Both the position numbers and the translations under genes were made by a program. Below the pieces are notes generated by a model that saw only the letters and a list, made by a program, of their open reading frames with translations, was not told the DNA's origin and searched no databases. A stretch of 64,000 nt of DNA from Lingula anatina. Lineage: Eukaryota; Brachiopoda; Lingulata; Lingulida; Lingulidae. Of this stretch, positions 25,563 through 38,400 are shown in pieces (position 1 is the stretch's first letter; each line of letters starts with the position of its first letter). The stretch lies in contig NW_019776046.1 of assembly GCF_001039355.2 (NCBI RefSeq), forward strand, positions 467,019 through 531,018, in the 5' to 3' direction.

Positions 25563-27051
25563 AGAATGCAAACAGGGATTTAAACTGCACGCATCTATAG
25601 TCCTGACTCAGTGTTCAGAGAGGTCGGTTCACCGTAATGTATTTCACGGTAATACTTGAGCACGGACAATTGCGATAGTCCATGACATGATTTATTTTTC
25701 ACTCACAATGTCTAAATTCCGCGTAATTTATTTTCAACCTATTATTAGGGAAGCGAGGGACATGTGAGATGAGCTGTATTACACCTCAAGGAAATTTTAA
25801 ATACCTCTGCCCAAAACTTGCTTTTTTAAGCAATGAAAAAGTGAAAGCACAGTAGTTGCATGTAACCACACACGAGTTCAACTGAAAACTACTGAGGAAA
25901 AAGTTGTTAAATGTGTAAGGCGTTTAGAGTGCATAATTCAATAAAACAGTAATCGATAAGTTTAGTAAATTGATGAATACGCCAGGAAAATACGTAAATT
26001 GTATTTATTTCATTTTAAAACCAGCATTGCCTATATAATGGAGAACATCATATACTATTTTGCCCTGGGAAATGTACAAATAGGAAGAAATGAAAATGGA
26101 TTCATTTTCATAAATGCCACTTCATGAATCAAGATTTTAAAATATTGTTGGATTGTAAAAGTTTACAATTTATACTATGCGTGGTAAAATACCCCATGCA
26201 CTTCGCAGAAGAAACAAAAGAAGTGGAAAATTAGTCATAATTTGTGACTCATTCTATACATCAGCCACGTCCTTGCCCAGGGGAAGAAAGATTGAGAACT
26301 TATTCAATCAATCAAAGGTAATCGATATGTTTGTAAGTGAGTTGTTTGAATAATTCATGAGGTACTCCCCCCCCCCCCCCCCCCGCAATCTGGTTGATTG
26401 CGCTAGAGAAGCTATACTCACGCCGCATTTAGAATCGCAACCACAGCACTTGGTCTTCCGTTGCAAAATCGCCTCGCCAAGACTATTGATAACCTTTATA
26501 ATGAACGCGTTTGCTTTCATCGTATTTCTTCCACCCAATAACAACAACAAAAACAATAATGATATCTAATTAATTCACAATTAGGCCTCCTTCACAGAAG
26601 TACGTCAGTTTCATGGGCAACGGAATGTGTTGAAGCAAGCTCACAAATAATCATTTCGCTCGTTTTTGTTGAAACATATCGCATGTTGTTGCTTTTCAAA
26701 ACTCCCACAACTTACTTTCAAATGCACCCAAAGATACGGGGGATTCATATTTCCTGTCAACAAAAATTAAGATGCACAATCGAAACCCAAACAACGTTAT
26801 TTGAACGTGGTGAGACAATGAAATCTAAATAAATTAAATCTCCATTTCAACGTTAGAGCCACCATAAGATTTAAATTTTTCCTTATTTCAGTATTGAAAC
26901 TATAAATGGATAAATCGAAATATTCACTTTGATATTACCTTCAGTGTAATCCAGGGACTCTTTTTGAAGATAAGAATTCACAAAGCGCGCAGAATGAATG
27001 TTATGGTTTCTTAAAAGAATCACAAAAAGTTTAGACTCAAACAAAGGTAAT

Positions 27052-27057
27052 TTTATT
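27052..27057 (-). terminator. Candidate poly(A) signal AATAAA
   Basis: A canonical hexamer on the minus strand at the far end of the repeat-poor stretch downstream of the NFAT5 stop. Other AATAAA matches occur closer to the stop in this AT-rich DNA, so shorter 3'UTRs are possible. Confidence 0.35.
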
Positions 27058-29153
27058 CTCAAATAAATGCAAAATTTTGTACCCTTTTATGATCTTAAAA
27101 CTGTAACCATAGTCGAAAACATACCGTGGTCAGTTCACATAGTCACACAGTGGCTTTATGGAGGGATATGTAAGATTTTGTTTAAATTGTAAACCTCTCT
27201 AAAAGTATAATTTTTGACACTGTGAATATAGTTTGTAGCTCAAATTATATCAATTTCAACAATGTTCTTATAGTTCAAGAAGCTGGGCAAAAGTTTTACC
27301 TTATTATTGCCTTGCCAGCTCTTTTACGCTATTATATTTTAATAATTTTTTTGTAATAATATCAGTTCCATTATGAAAAAATACAGAAAAAAATGTAAAA
27401 CACTTGCTTCAATGTTGATTCTGTTTCATAAATAAATAAGACCCCTTTTTTAAATTTTGTTTGAAAAGTAAGATTAACCAAAGTTTACACAGATGGCACA
27501 CGTTTACACTTAATGTACTGGGTATAAGTGTCCAAAAAACGAGACAAAATACTGTTTTTTTTACCCACATCAATCACATATTAAATTTTTAAAAGAACAC
27601 ATTTGCCAGCCATACCAGGCATCTTATAAATGCTAATGCAGAAAAAAAACAAAAAACAAAAAAAAAAAAAAAAACGCTGTACTGTAGCAAAGTATACAAA
27701 TTTCGTGTGTCACAGTTGATCATCCTAGCGCACACAAAGCAAGTGGTCTGTGATACAGTAAGCTTACAGCCTTATTTTATTATTGAAATATAAAGTCCCC
27801 AAATTGGGACCTAAAATGAACGTCCTAAGACAAATTAGTTTGTAATGATGCCTATAATGTGTATGTTTTTGGTGACACAAAGCTTGCGAAAGGATCCGAA
27901 TGTGATTGTTGAACTGATCATGACAGTGTCAACATGGGTGTCAGGATGACCAAATGACTGTAATGGTGAACTAAAAATATGCAAAAATGATCTGAAATAT
28001 TAAAATAAGTGATCTAAGTGGCCTAAGGCCAAAAGCCATGAATATGTAATTTATAATGTTATAGTAATGGAGACCTCAGTCCTAAACTAATGTCATATAG
28101 TCACGAATACAAACAGACGCCAGGTCTTAAATGGTGACCTAAATGTGTATAAACGGCATTTTAGGCCCAGAATGCTAATATCAGGTCTACACAAGGTGAA
28201 CCATGATCGAAATAGCCAAGCTCAAATATCTAGGATGAATGCACCTCAGAGATGGGTATAATCCTAGTCCACAAAATATTTAAGGACAACTCAACTTATA
28301 AAAAAAAAAAAAAAATTAGATAAAAATTAGCACAAAATATCAAGTTGACATTAATGCCCCTGACATCAGTGTCAGGTTCATTTCATAGAAGCTTGTTGTC
28401 TTACTGATTAACTCTTTCCGTCCCTAAATAAACAAACAAATACATAGATAATCAGAATCAAATCATAACTAAGTATATAAAAAAATATGAAAGAAAAATC
28501 AAACATTGTTTATATAGAATATGAAGATCTTGTACACATGATTAAGTAAACAAGCTAGGAGCAAATGCACATTACTTACAGTGTATTTTTTATCTTCACT
28601 ATTAATATAATTCAATCAAAATACTACTCTGCTCTTACAAAATTTTAGCATTGTGCAAATGCTTTCCTGTAGATTGACTGCGTTACCCCTAGATGGCTAG
28701 TGCAAAAAAAAAAAAATAAATAAATTTTCAAGTAAACAGAATACCTTTAAATTCTCGAATAAGAAGTTACCATGGTCAGATTTACTGGGGTAGGCATGAC
28801 TGATTCCGATTAAGCTGATACCTATAGTGCAGTCAACATAAACAGTGTCTACAATTCATTTCATATGGTAGGTGATTCACAATGTTATACACATTTTATA
28901 TATAAATATCATATGACAAAGAAAGAAACAACCTAATCAGCAGTAACTACACAAACAAGCACCTAGTACATTGCTTTATTATCAGGGATGAGCAATGTGT
29001 TTTAAAATTCAGCTCCTAATCTTGTCTGAACATGAATATGAAATCTGAATATGAAGCAAGTAACTGATAAATGTTTCTGACACGATTTCAATGATTTCTA
29101 TGTTGTGATGCTATAATGGAAATTATGGTAGCGATTTCTAACATGGATTTATG

Positions 29154-29197
29154 TTATGATACTCGAGTCAATAGCTTATGATACTCGAGTCAATAGC
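29154..29197. repeat. 22-bp perfect tandem duplication
   Basis: Two identical copies of ttatgatactcgagtcaata+gc in the candidate NFAT5 3'UTR. Confidence 0.9.
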
Positions 29198-32100
29198 AAG
29201 TCTCCATTTTAAAAACTGAAATAATATAAAAAATAGTCAAAATCATCTATTCAAATATGAAATGTAATGCATGTTCTTCAAGATGTTATTTATGCTAGCT
29301 TTAGGTAAAGCAGTATCAAAACTGCCATGTGGCTCAACCGGTCAACTAATATATATGTACACAACTATTACGTGAAGCTTACATTATTACACATTATATT
29401 ACTGAAATCAGCAACAATAACCAATATAAGCAACCATACTGAAGTACCAAAAATTATACATTGTGCCAGAAGATTTCAGATCTGACCTATCAAACAAGCT
29501 AGAAAATAAGGACACCAGCTTAGAAATTGTACTCTAAAGGCCATTTCTCATAAAGTGCAAAATCTTAGCGAAACAGCTGTATCGACATGGGTTTGAGAGA
29601 CAGATATTGGTTACTATAATAGCCTTAATGTCAGTTATAACGTACCTACAGGGAGCCCGTGTCCTTGACAAAATCAGTGCACTATCTTCTGCTTTTACAC
29701 CAAGGCTCAGTTTCGTCAACACTGGATAGCACTATCCTCTGGATAACACTATAGCCATTAGATAAAATTGTTATCCTCTGGGCAATTATCATGTGGGTAA
29801 AGTAAAGTTTTCTAAGCACTAGATATCTATTTTTGTATCTGAAATTGCTATTCAGTTGCCAAAATGGCTGCTGTCCTCAGGGTTGTTGTTCAGAAGATAA
29901 CCATTTTATCACATGGATAAGTGTTATGCATAGGACATATCCACCAGTGTTGATGAAACTGGGCCCTTTTTCCGAAATTGTGGAGTGGTTGTAAAAGGAA
30001 GCGAAGTCAATGGTAGCAAAGTTACAGGTAGAACCTCTCAAAACATATCAATACAGGTGCATCTCTAGGGCAGAACACCTCATGTTCAAAGGTGTCAAAG
30101 GTTTTTGCACATTGGGCCAGCAAATTGAAGTAGGTGACATACAGACAAGACGTAAGACTAAATCTACAAACAATACCACATATATATAGCTCACTAAGTA
30201 GGCACATTTACTTCTTTCAAATGTCCTTGTAGCAAATTGAGCATCCAGGAGCGAGTCACTACCATACACGTAATGAAACTCTTACTAACTAACATTTTAC
30301 AAGCACTTCCCACCTGGCATTTTTATCTGTGGTCTAGAGGTCCTAGGATTTATCTTCTTCTTCATCTTTGAACACATTGAAAAACAGGGTCATAATATTC
30401 ACCTAGGCCCTAACATTGCTTGCTTTCAAAAATACTGTTCATAATTTGTACATAATTTATGTTACAAGGCATAAAATAATATAGAATATGTACAATCTTT
30501 TTACAAACATTTTAAGGGATTCACCTCATCTTGCATCAAGCAAGCTATAAGAAACATTCTAAGTTCTTTTCTCTAAGAAAATGTCCCTATCAATACCAAT
30601 GTGCACCGGTTTTCTGTCTCCAGGACAAAGCTTCAGCGAAAAAAAAAATGGCGCTACACCAAACTTTCATTCACAATTATTACCAACACAGCTTTCAACC
30701 ACAACATCATTTTTTACCTACCACAAATTTCATTTTTTAATGCTAAATTAATGACTCAAGAAATCAATCTGCATTTTTGCCCCAAAGTAAATCTCCAACC
30801 TTCACATTTCTGTCATCAGATATCATATATGTATATCACTATTACCGTAGGGGCATATCATGATGTAGATATTGCTAGTCAGAAGGGATATGTCATGAAG
30901 ACAACAAAACACAAACATCTCCATGGCATATCATACTTCAATAAAAAAAAAAATGCAATCAGTCCTTTTTTCCATTTATACTACTGTTTGATCTCTCTCT
31001 CTTTCCTTTTTCTGAAACCCCATGCCATAAGTTCAAAATCAAGTTACACAAAGTGAAAGTTAATTAAATCAATACTGAATATGTTCCTCATATCAAACAC
31101 GTTACAACAAATATACAATGATTGTCAACTCAGCAAAGCAATCAAGACTTCTCAATCTGACACATTAACACACAGCTCAACTGTCTCAGCCCCAAAGTTG
31201 GATGGGACCTGACAGAAAAACTGCTTGCTTTGTGCAGCATTAAACCAATGCAAGAAGCAATCCATCTCAGCACAGCTTCCTCTTAGGGATACTCTTATTT
31301 GATTTTGTGGAGACAAGCATACTTATGAATGTTGGCCTTGTGCAAATGAAATTTTTTGTGTAACAAATAAACAGTGGAGTTTTGAGAGGCAAAGTGTCGG
31401 AAAATCTACCACCTGGGTTTTTAAGCTGTAATACCACATTTTAAGATAAAATCTTGGGACCCATTTCAAGACAAAGTTTAAAGCACAAAAAAATATAAAT
31501 AACTACTTTATAACACTTGACAACATATAACTACAGAAACAATTATCATATGTACAAATGTTCTCTATCAAATGTTATAGAATCTTGTCCATAGTCAGTT
31601 CACTGAGGACTGGCAGTTCAAGTACTTTCACTTTCCAGGGTCACTTGCAGTCAATCCACCATCTTGATTTTGGCGGCCATCTTAGCTTAGAAATATCCCT
31701 TATATATATCAGATTTTGCTTGTTTGCAATACAAACCACAACAGGTATATGACAGCTTTTGCAGTTCTTTGCGGCAGCCAGTATTCTGTGGTCTAAGCAT
31801 TTTCCCTATTTTCTGAAATAATATTCCTGCTGTACACTTGGCTAGAACAAACTGGAACTATCTCGCCTGCCATTTCACTCATCTACTTTCTTTTTCCAAG
31901 GTCCCAAATGGTCAATGCTCAATCTGAAATTAATGCACAAAAACCAAAATAAATAAATAATAACCGACTTTAGCAGCAAAAAGTATCATTTCACATTACA
32001 GGTGGATCAAAACTGAAACTATTTTCTTAGCATCAATATCAAAGAGAAGTACACTTGGGCAGAAAACAACAGGATTTAAGGTGGCAAATTAAGGTTTGAA

Positions 32101-32248
32101 ATGTGGAGACAAAAGTTTCAGATAAGTCTCCTTAAATTTGGATGCCTTTTTAGTTTTTAAGCACCCAAACAAACCCATATTACATGTGCCCTTCCAAAAA
32201 GCACTTTAGGAAGCCACAGTAGAATTCCTGTATATAGTAGTGTTAGTG

Positions 32249-32493
32249 TTAAGGTAGTGTTAATACCACATCTCCTTTGGCACTGATGTTCTGCATAATG
32301 ATATCATCAATGTCAGAACTGTGCTGATGTTGTTGCTGTTGCTGAAGTTGTTGCTGCTGCTGCAGAAGGAGACAGACCATATTGAAAGCACTGTCAGCAG
32401 AGTTACTGTTACTGGGGACGTTGTTGCCGACACCAAAGCCCGACAACCAGGTCTGGAGCGGACTCCGAGATGGCGGCTGGTTGTTGTCAGGGA
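32249..32493 (-). CDS. NFAT5: NFAT5 exon I: terminal coding exon with poly-Gln tract
   Basis: The acceptor is tgtttctggtag. The exon has two bases completing a Val codon, 80 codons and a TAA stop (32249-32251). It encodes [20 protein letters not shown], a Ser/Asn-rich stretch, a Gln tract encoded by mixed CAG/CAA codons (about 32317-32368), then [19 protein letters not shown] and a short end. The DIDD + hydrophobic end resembles the extreme C-terminus of vertebrate NFAT5 (KIDLLVSLQ), which supports this as the true protein end. Confidence 0.87.
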
Positions 32494-35400
32494 CTACCAG
32501 AAACAACAAATCACAGTGAAGAACAAGACAGTATTTTCTCTATAGAATGCAGTCATGGTAAAACTTGATGCTCACTGGCAAACGCCTATCATTCCACATT
32601 TGAGCCAGATGAAATTTATGCATTTTTTCTTCAAGTGATGCATAAAATAAAAAAAATAATATAATAAAAAACCTGACAGCCTGACAGGGTAATACTTTGG
32701 CAGGACCAGCAATACCGAGTTGTCACCATGACTGTATAATGGGGGCATTGTTTGGCAGAGCAGCTGCTTTGTTTTGTTTTGTTTTTTTTTTTTTTGTTTT
32801 TTTGTTTTTTTTTCTTATCAGATTCCGATTTGTCAGGCTGTTCATTAAAGTTAAAGAAATGGTCTCTTTTTGAGTTCAAGAGATAAAAGGTTGGAAGGGA
32901 GAATCTGCATGTTGCCAATTTCTAAGTTTGAAACTCACCTGATTACCCCCCCCCCCCTTCCTAAGTTCTCTGTATACAAATGAGTGCCTTTATTACCATC
33001 ATTCTAATAAAACAGGATTGGAACACACACACAAAACACTCACAAAAACTCAAGAATAAATTAGAGTGCAGCAACTCAAGAATAAATTAGAGTACAGCAA
33101 CTTAACTTTCTACACATTTTCATTTGAAATTGAAAAGGAACCGTTTTCCCCAAAAGGAGGCATCTCTCACCCGAGAGCCTCTTACCTTTACTGAGCTCAT
33201 TCTTGGCATTCAGCGTCAGCAGCGAGGGTCCCGATACACTGGTCATCATCAGTGACTTGAGGGCAGTGCCAGAGTCCACCAGCACTGTGGAATCATTGGT
33301 TTTCCCATTAGAGGGCCCCACCTTGGCATTGCCTGACGCTGCCAACCGCCTGACCAGTTCCTGGTAGTCCGGGGACCCAATGACCACACTGGGAAGGCTG
33401 GACGGTGTCATGGACATAGACTGGCTTGTGCCTCCTGAGTGTGGGTGTAATAAAAAGAGAAGAAAAAAACAGAGTACTAGGCCGTCTTAGACCCGACGTG
33501 TCTGAATGCGGTTTTCCAGCCGGAAAGTCTTTCATTCAGATAAGTCTTCTGATGATAGTTGACAAACTGAAATATTTGGAAAAAAAATAAAATTTTGAAA
33601 AAAAAAATTAATTAATGAACTTAAAGCCAATCCTAGAAGTTTGAAGAAAGATTCAAATTAGCTCTTTATGGGCTGGAGTTTACACACCACACAAGCTTTA
33701 AGGCCAACTGACAAAACAGAGAACACTTGTACTACCATTAGTTCTCCCATGCATACATAAGACTATAAAACTGACATTGCAGGAATTGGTGAGCTGTTAA
33801 CAACCGTATCTTTCTTTTGTAAATGCAAAACTTTTGACCTCTTTGAGAGTCTGTAAAAAATGTAACCACCTTTTTTATTTTCAATACTAAACATCACATC
33901 ATCATATGCTACTCAGTAATGAACACATAATATCATTTGTTATCACTCATCAAAAGGATGGCAGTGGCTTTTATCGCCAGACACAAGCCCCATGTTGCAG
34001 CGGAGCATCTCCCTCAACATTGGCAGCCAAATGTAACCACCTTTTTATTTTAATAACTAGACATTATCATTTGCTGCTCAGTGATGAAAAATATAGCAGT
34101 AAGTGTAATAATAACAAGCACGGCACCATCATTAAGCCACTTAATTGATAACCAAAACCTTAATCTCAGAAAACCTGCCCTTGTACCAGAGCCAAGAAAC
34201 CATTTAGAAACCAAATCAGGAGTAAATCACTTTAAAAAATTTCTATGAATAAGCTGCAAATGTTTTTTTTTTTTTTTTTCACTTCTAAAGATCCAATTAG
34301 TGAATTTCAATTTCCCTGCCAGACAATGATGCCAAATACTTTTTAAATACGCAATCTAGTTCATCTCTGTCAGCAGCTTCCATTTCAGGGGGCAGATTCG
34401 GAAAGGGAGGTTTGACTGAATGATAATATTGTTATTCTTCTTTACAATGGATAAATAGCTCCCTTCTTCCAATTATGTAACACTAAGGCTTCGTTCACAT
34501 GCAATGTCTATTTTCTCAATTCTATTTTCTATTCGCGGTATATCTTATGATCACGGTCTGTGGCCTGAATATCCCGCGGCGTAATTACTGGCAGCGCGAG
34601 CCAGTTACTATAAGTTACTATAAGTAACTGGCTCGCGCTGCCAGTATTTAGGGCACAGACCGTGATCATAAGATAGCGCAAATAGAAAATAGAAATTAGA
34701 AAATAGACATTGCATGTGAACGAAGCCTAAATCCCCTTATTTTTCATTCACCATTTATTAAATTGCTTCGATGATGTTGCATTGAATTTATTTGCATAAA
34801 TATCGGATTCAATAATGAGGGACTCCCAGTATTATTTTCAGCACTCAGATAATGTAGTAATTCATAGTCAGAGTAATACTCTACATTCTAGTGTCAAAGT
34901 TGCTGCATCCTCCTTGCCAAATCTGGAATCTGCCCCATGATTGGAAATCTATATTAATAGTATAGAAACAAAGTATATGAGAGCTAACTAAGAGGAACTA
35001 GATGGCAAACAAGCTTTTTTTAGTATATGAAATTCTAAGTATTATAAAAGTATCCTCCCTGAAACAAAATCCAAATAAAAGATGTTAGAAAAGAAGATTA
35101 ATAGTCAATGGATAAAGAAGGGCACAACAAAAGCATACCACAGGTTCCGCCGGGCCGTTCAGTTGGGCTCTGCGCGCACTGGCTCATGTGGCTTGTACAG
35201 GTGGCATTATTATAAGAAGGGGCGACACACACTTGGTGTCCAGGGGGGCCGACCCCTTTCACCTGGTCAGCGGCCGCGTGTGTTGGTCCGAATTGGCCTT
35301 TGGAGATCACATTATTTTGCAAATCAAACATGTCCCGTTCTTGTGATCTCTCTTTTCCCTGTTCCTGCTGCTGAAGCTGGTACTGAAATTGCTGGTTGAG

Positions 35401-38400
35401 CCAGATGGCTTCTGCAGCAAAGAAAAAAAGGACAAAACTGTAATGATGAGTTTTAGACACAGGTGCGAGGGACTGTCTGGACTCTGCTTAGTGACAAACA
35501 CTGGCTGAATATGCTCTGCAACTCTTATATGTTTTCCATTCATGGTGTAGAAACTCAAATATTTTTTTATGGTATTGATAAAAAATTCCTTTCCACTTGA
35601 AATGAAAAAAAAAAAAAAATCAAATAACTCAAATTCACATTTCTTTTTCATATTTTTGTTATCATTGTTTGGCAAATCTGCAGATCTGTGTGACGCTACT
35701 GAGAAGTCCTAAGTTCACTGTTGGTGCCGCAGTGGAGAACACTGCTGAATCTTTAAACCTGAAAACCTTACATAAGCTGAGGCAGAATGAAAACATCAAC
35801 ACAAAAGAATCACTACATAATTACCAGTTCAATATTTGGTCGAGTATGCTCAATTAAAATAATTGAGATTTAAGGAAAAGATCAGATTTTTGTGGTTTGC
35901 CAGTCAGATTGCCAATTAAAGCTAAAAGCCATTAAGCTATAATTATCATCTAAGCATTGCCACGTTATTTGCATTTTTTTTTTTTATTCCAAGGTTAATT
36001 TGGTGACCTTCCGCACGTTATTTTCTGTTTTTTACTTCCACTAAGAAGGTCATGTTTTTATCCTGGTTTTGCACACTGTTCGTCACCAATGTAACTAAAA
36101 AGTTATAGATAAATTTTGATGAAAATTTCAGGCAAGATCAGATATGGGCTAACTAAAAAGTGATCAGGCTTTGGTGGGATCAGTGATCTGAATCACACAT
36201 TTTTTAACAGGATTCCTCAACATTGCATGATTGGGCCAATGACCTTGTGCAATGGATGTGTTCTTAGCTTTTTTATTACCTATCCTTTTACCTCCTCAGC
36301 TATCGATCAATCCAATAAATACATTTTAAAATGAAGACAATTAGTCCTGTAGCCTATGCCACGAATAAAGAATTTTGGCAGATTTTCGTAACTTAAAAGG
36401 CAAAAGGTTTTAATTTTATATATTTCTACCTGGGTCCAAGCTTGCATACAGTGCACACAAGTTGGGGCGGAGAGCCCTACATGATGGTATTCTACTGCGC
36501 ACCAACAATGATGGCGTTCATGTTGGACATTTTCATCATCTCAGTTATAACTTCTTGATTAAAACTGCATTTGAAAACCAACAGGATGAATCTAAATTGA
36601 ACAGTGAAATGGCAAATTTCAAAGTTTCAGTTCCTGCTCAGAGAATGATATTTGAGTGACGATGTTGAGTACAGGACATCAGGGCAATGTTTGCTCTAAA
36701 CAGAGCCCTCTGGCCCCCAAAGGGACGGTCCCAGCCCTGTTTATGGACAAACACTGAAAACAGAGTTCACTGAGGATGACTAACAACAAATACTTGAAAC
36801 TTGTGATAATGATATAGTCAATAGTTATGATGGATATTACTGATGCCAACTTTTATTATAATGCCCTTTTAACAATTCGGGGTTTTGTGAACTTTGTTGA
36901 AGAACACAAAAAGTATCATGCCCTCGTTTTTCTCGAATACACTGTTTTTCCCCTCTATTTATTTGTCTTAGATATCTGGATTAATATTCAACTTATATTA
37001 GAGGAAATGATGCCATAATACAGAAAAACAAACCCATGTGAACTTTAAAATGAATGCAATTCCTAAAATGTTTACCAACAGACATTGCCAAAGCTACAAC
37101 ACCTGAATGTGCAAGCCAAAAAGATAAGCAAAGCAATTTTTGTCCTTAAGACATTAACATTTAAACACTTTATACTACTAGAAACTTCAAATAACTTTCT
37201 ACTGAAGTAATCCATATTTTTTTAAATTAATATCCATTAAACAACTTTATAATGTGCAACAAAACAGTTTGTATTCAGTTGGAGCAAGCAGAGATGATAA
37301 AAAATACCAAATAAGGACAAAGATTTCTCTTAGCCTTGGCATATCATATATTCTTAATTGGTATGTGACTTACCAGGTGCTACACAGTTCAAATGTGAAG
37401 ATGGCACTGTAGTCTCTGTGTCCATTTTTTCTGTTTTTCTTGAATCTTTGGTCGCTAAAACCAGGAAAACAAAGATTAAAACCCTAAAATACAAACAAAA
37501 CCAACTTGTGTGGCTTTTTTTTTTTTTTTCAAAACAATGATAGCATAGTTGTATATTTTGTTTGTAAGTGGCTTGAAATGAAATGATAAAGAAGCATCAA
37601 ACGAGCTAGCCAGGAGAATTGTCTTTGTCTAAAAAATCCTCTTTTCTTCAAGGCTTAACTTTTGTTTTAACCTGAAGAACCTTGGTTATTGTCTAAATCT
37701 GTGTTGTCCAAACTATGGAAAACCCTTGAGGCTTTGATATTAATGAAAGTTTATTCCAGGTTGTATAATACAGCAACATCTATGTACACAGAAAACAGAA
37801 ACCCTTCTGTTGTGTTCATACCTAAGTACATTTACACACACATATATATATATATATATAAAGATATGGTTAAATATGTAATAGAAAAATAAACAACTTT
37901 TTGACAGCAACATGTACACGTACATACACACACACACAAACAAATGCACACTCAGAGCTCAGTTTCCTGAGGCCAATATTTCACATCACTCCAGTATCAA
38001 ATTAAGATTTACTCTTTCTTTCGTGTCAATTATCACACAAACTTTCTGGCCATTCCATACCAAGGCACCCACACATCTTACTTTGCCTAAAACGCAGCTG
38101 ATCACTCTGCAAGGCACGGGGGGTTTTGTAATTATGACTAAATCTTAAATGGAATGACGGTATCTAGAAGCAAAGCAACCATGCAGTATAATATACCTTG
38201 CCACAACAGTCAGGCTTTTGCTTGAATTCCACCTAGTTGAATGTCACTTTTCATACCAACATCATCACATTAATTGTATTGCATGGAGAACTTATTCTTG
38301 TTAAAGTTACTTTTTTTTTTTTTTTTTGATGAAAGAAATAAACCCAAACAAAGCCAAAACTTCCACAAGCATGAAAAAATTTGCTTAGAATTACAAAGGA

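Larger units (their letters stand above)
19101..27051. other. Intergenic, MITE-rich DNA between the two genes
   Basis: It holds the MITEs at 20771, 21730, 22018, 22236, 24024 and 25294, an (AAT)n tract and C-runs. I found no supported coding exon. It separates the start of the KCTD gene from the 3' end of the NFAT5 gene; both genes point the same way. Confidence 0.6.
27052..32248 (-). other. Possible long NFAT5 3'UTR
   Basis: The 5.2 kb after the stop codon is AT-rich, with several A/T runs, but has no MITE or CA/CT microsatellite, unlike its surroundings. It ends at a minus-strand AATAAA (27057-27052) followed by AT-rich DNA. Vertebrate NFAT5 has a long 3'UTR, so this is reasonable, though not proven. 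A 22-bp perfect tandem duplication lies at 29154-29197. Confidence 0.4.

Noticed and set aside
32321-32545. Plus-strand Leu-rich open frame
   Set aside because: It is the antisense of the poly-Gln codons in NFAT5 exon I.
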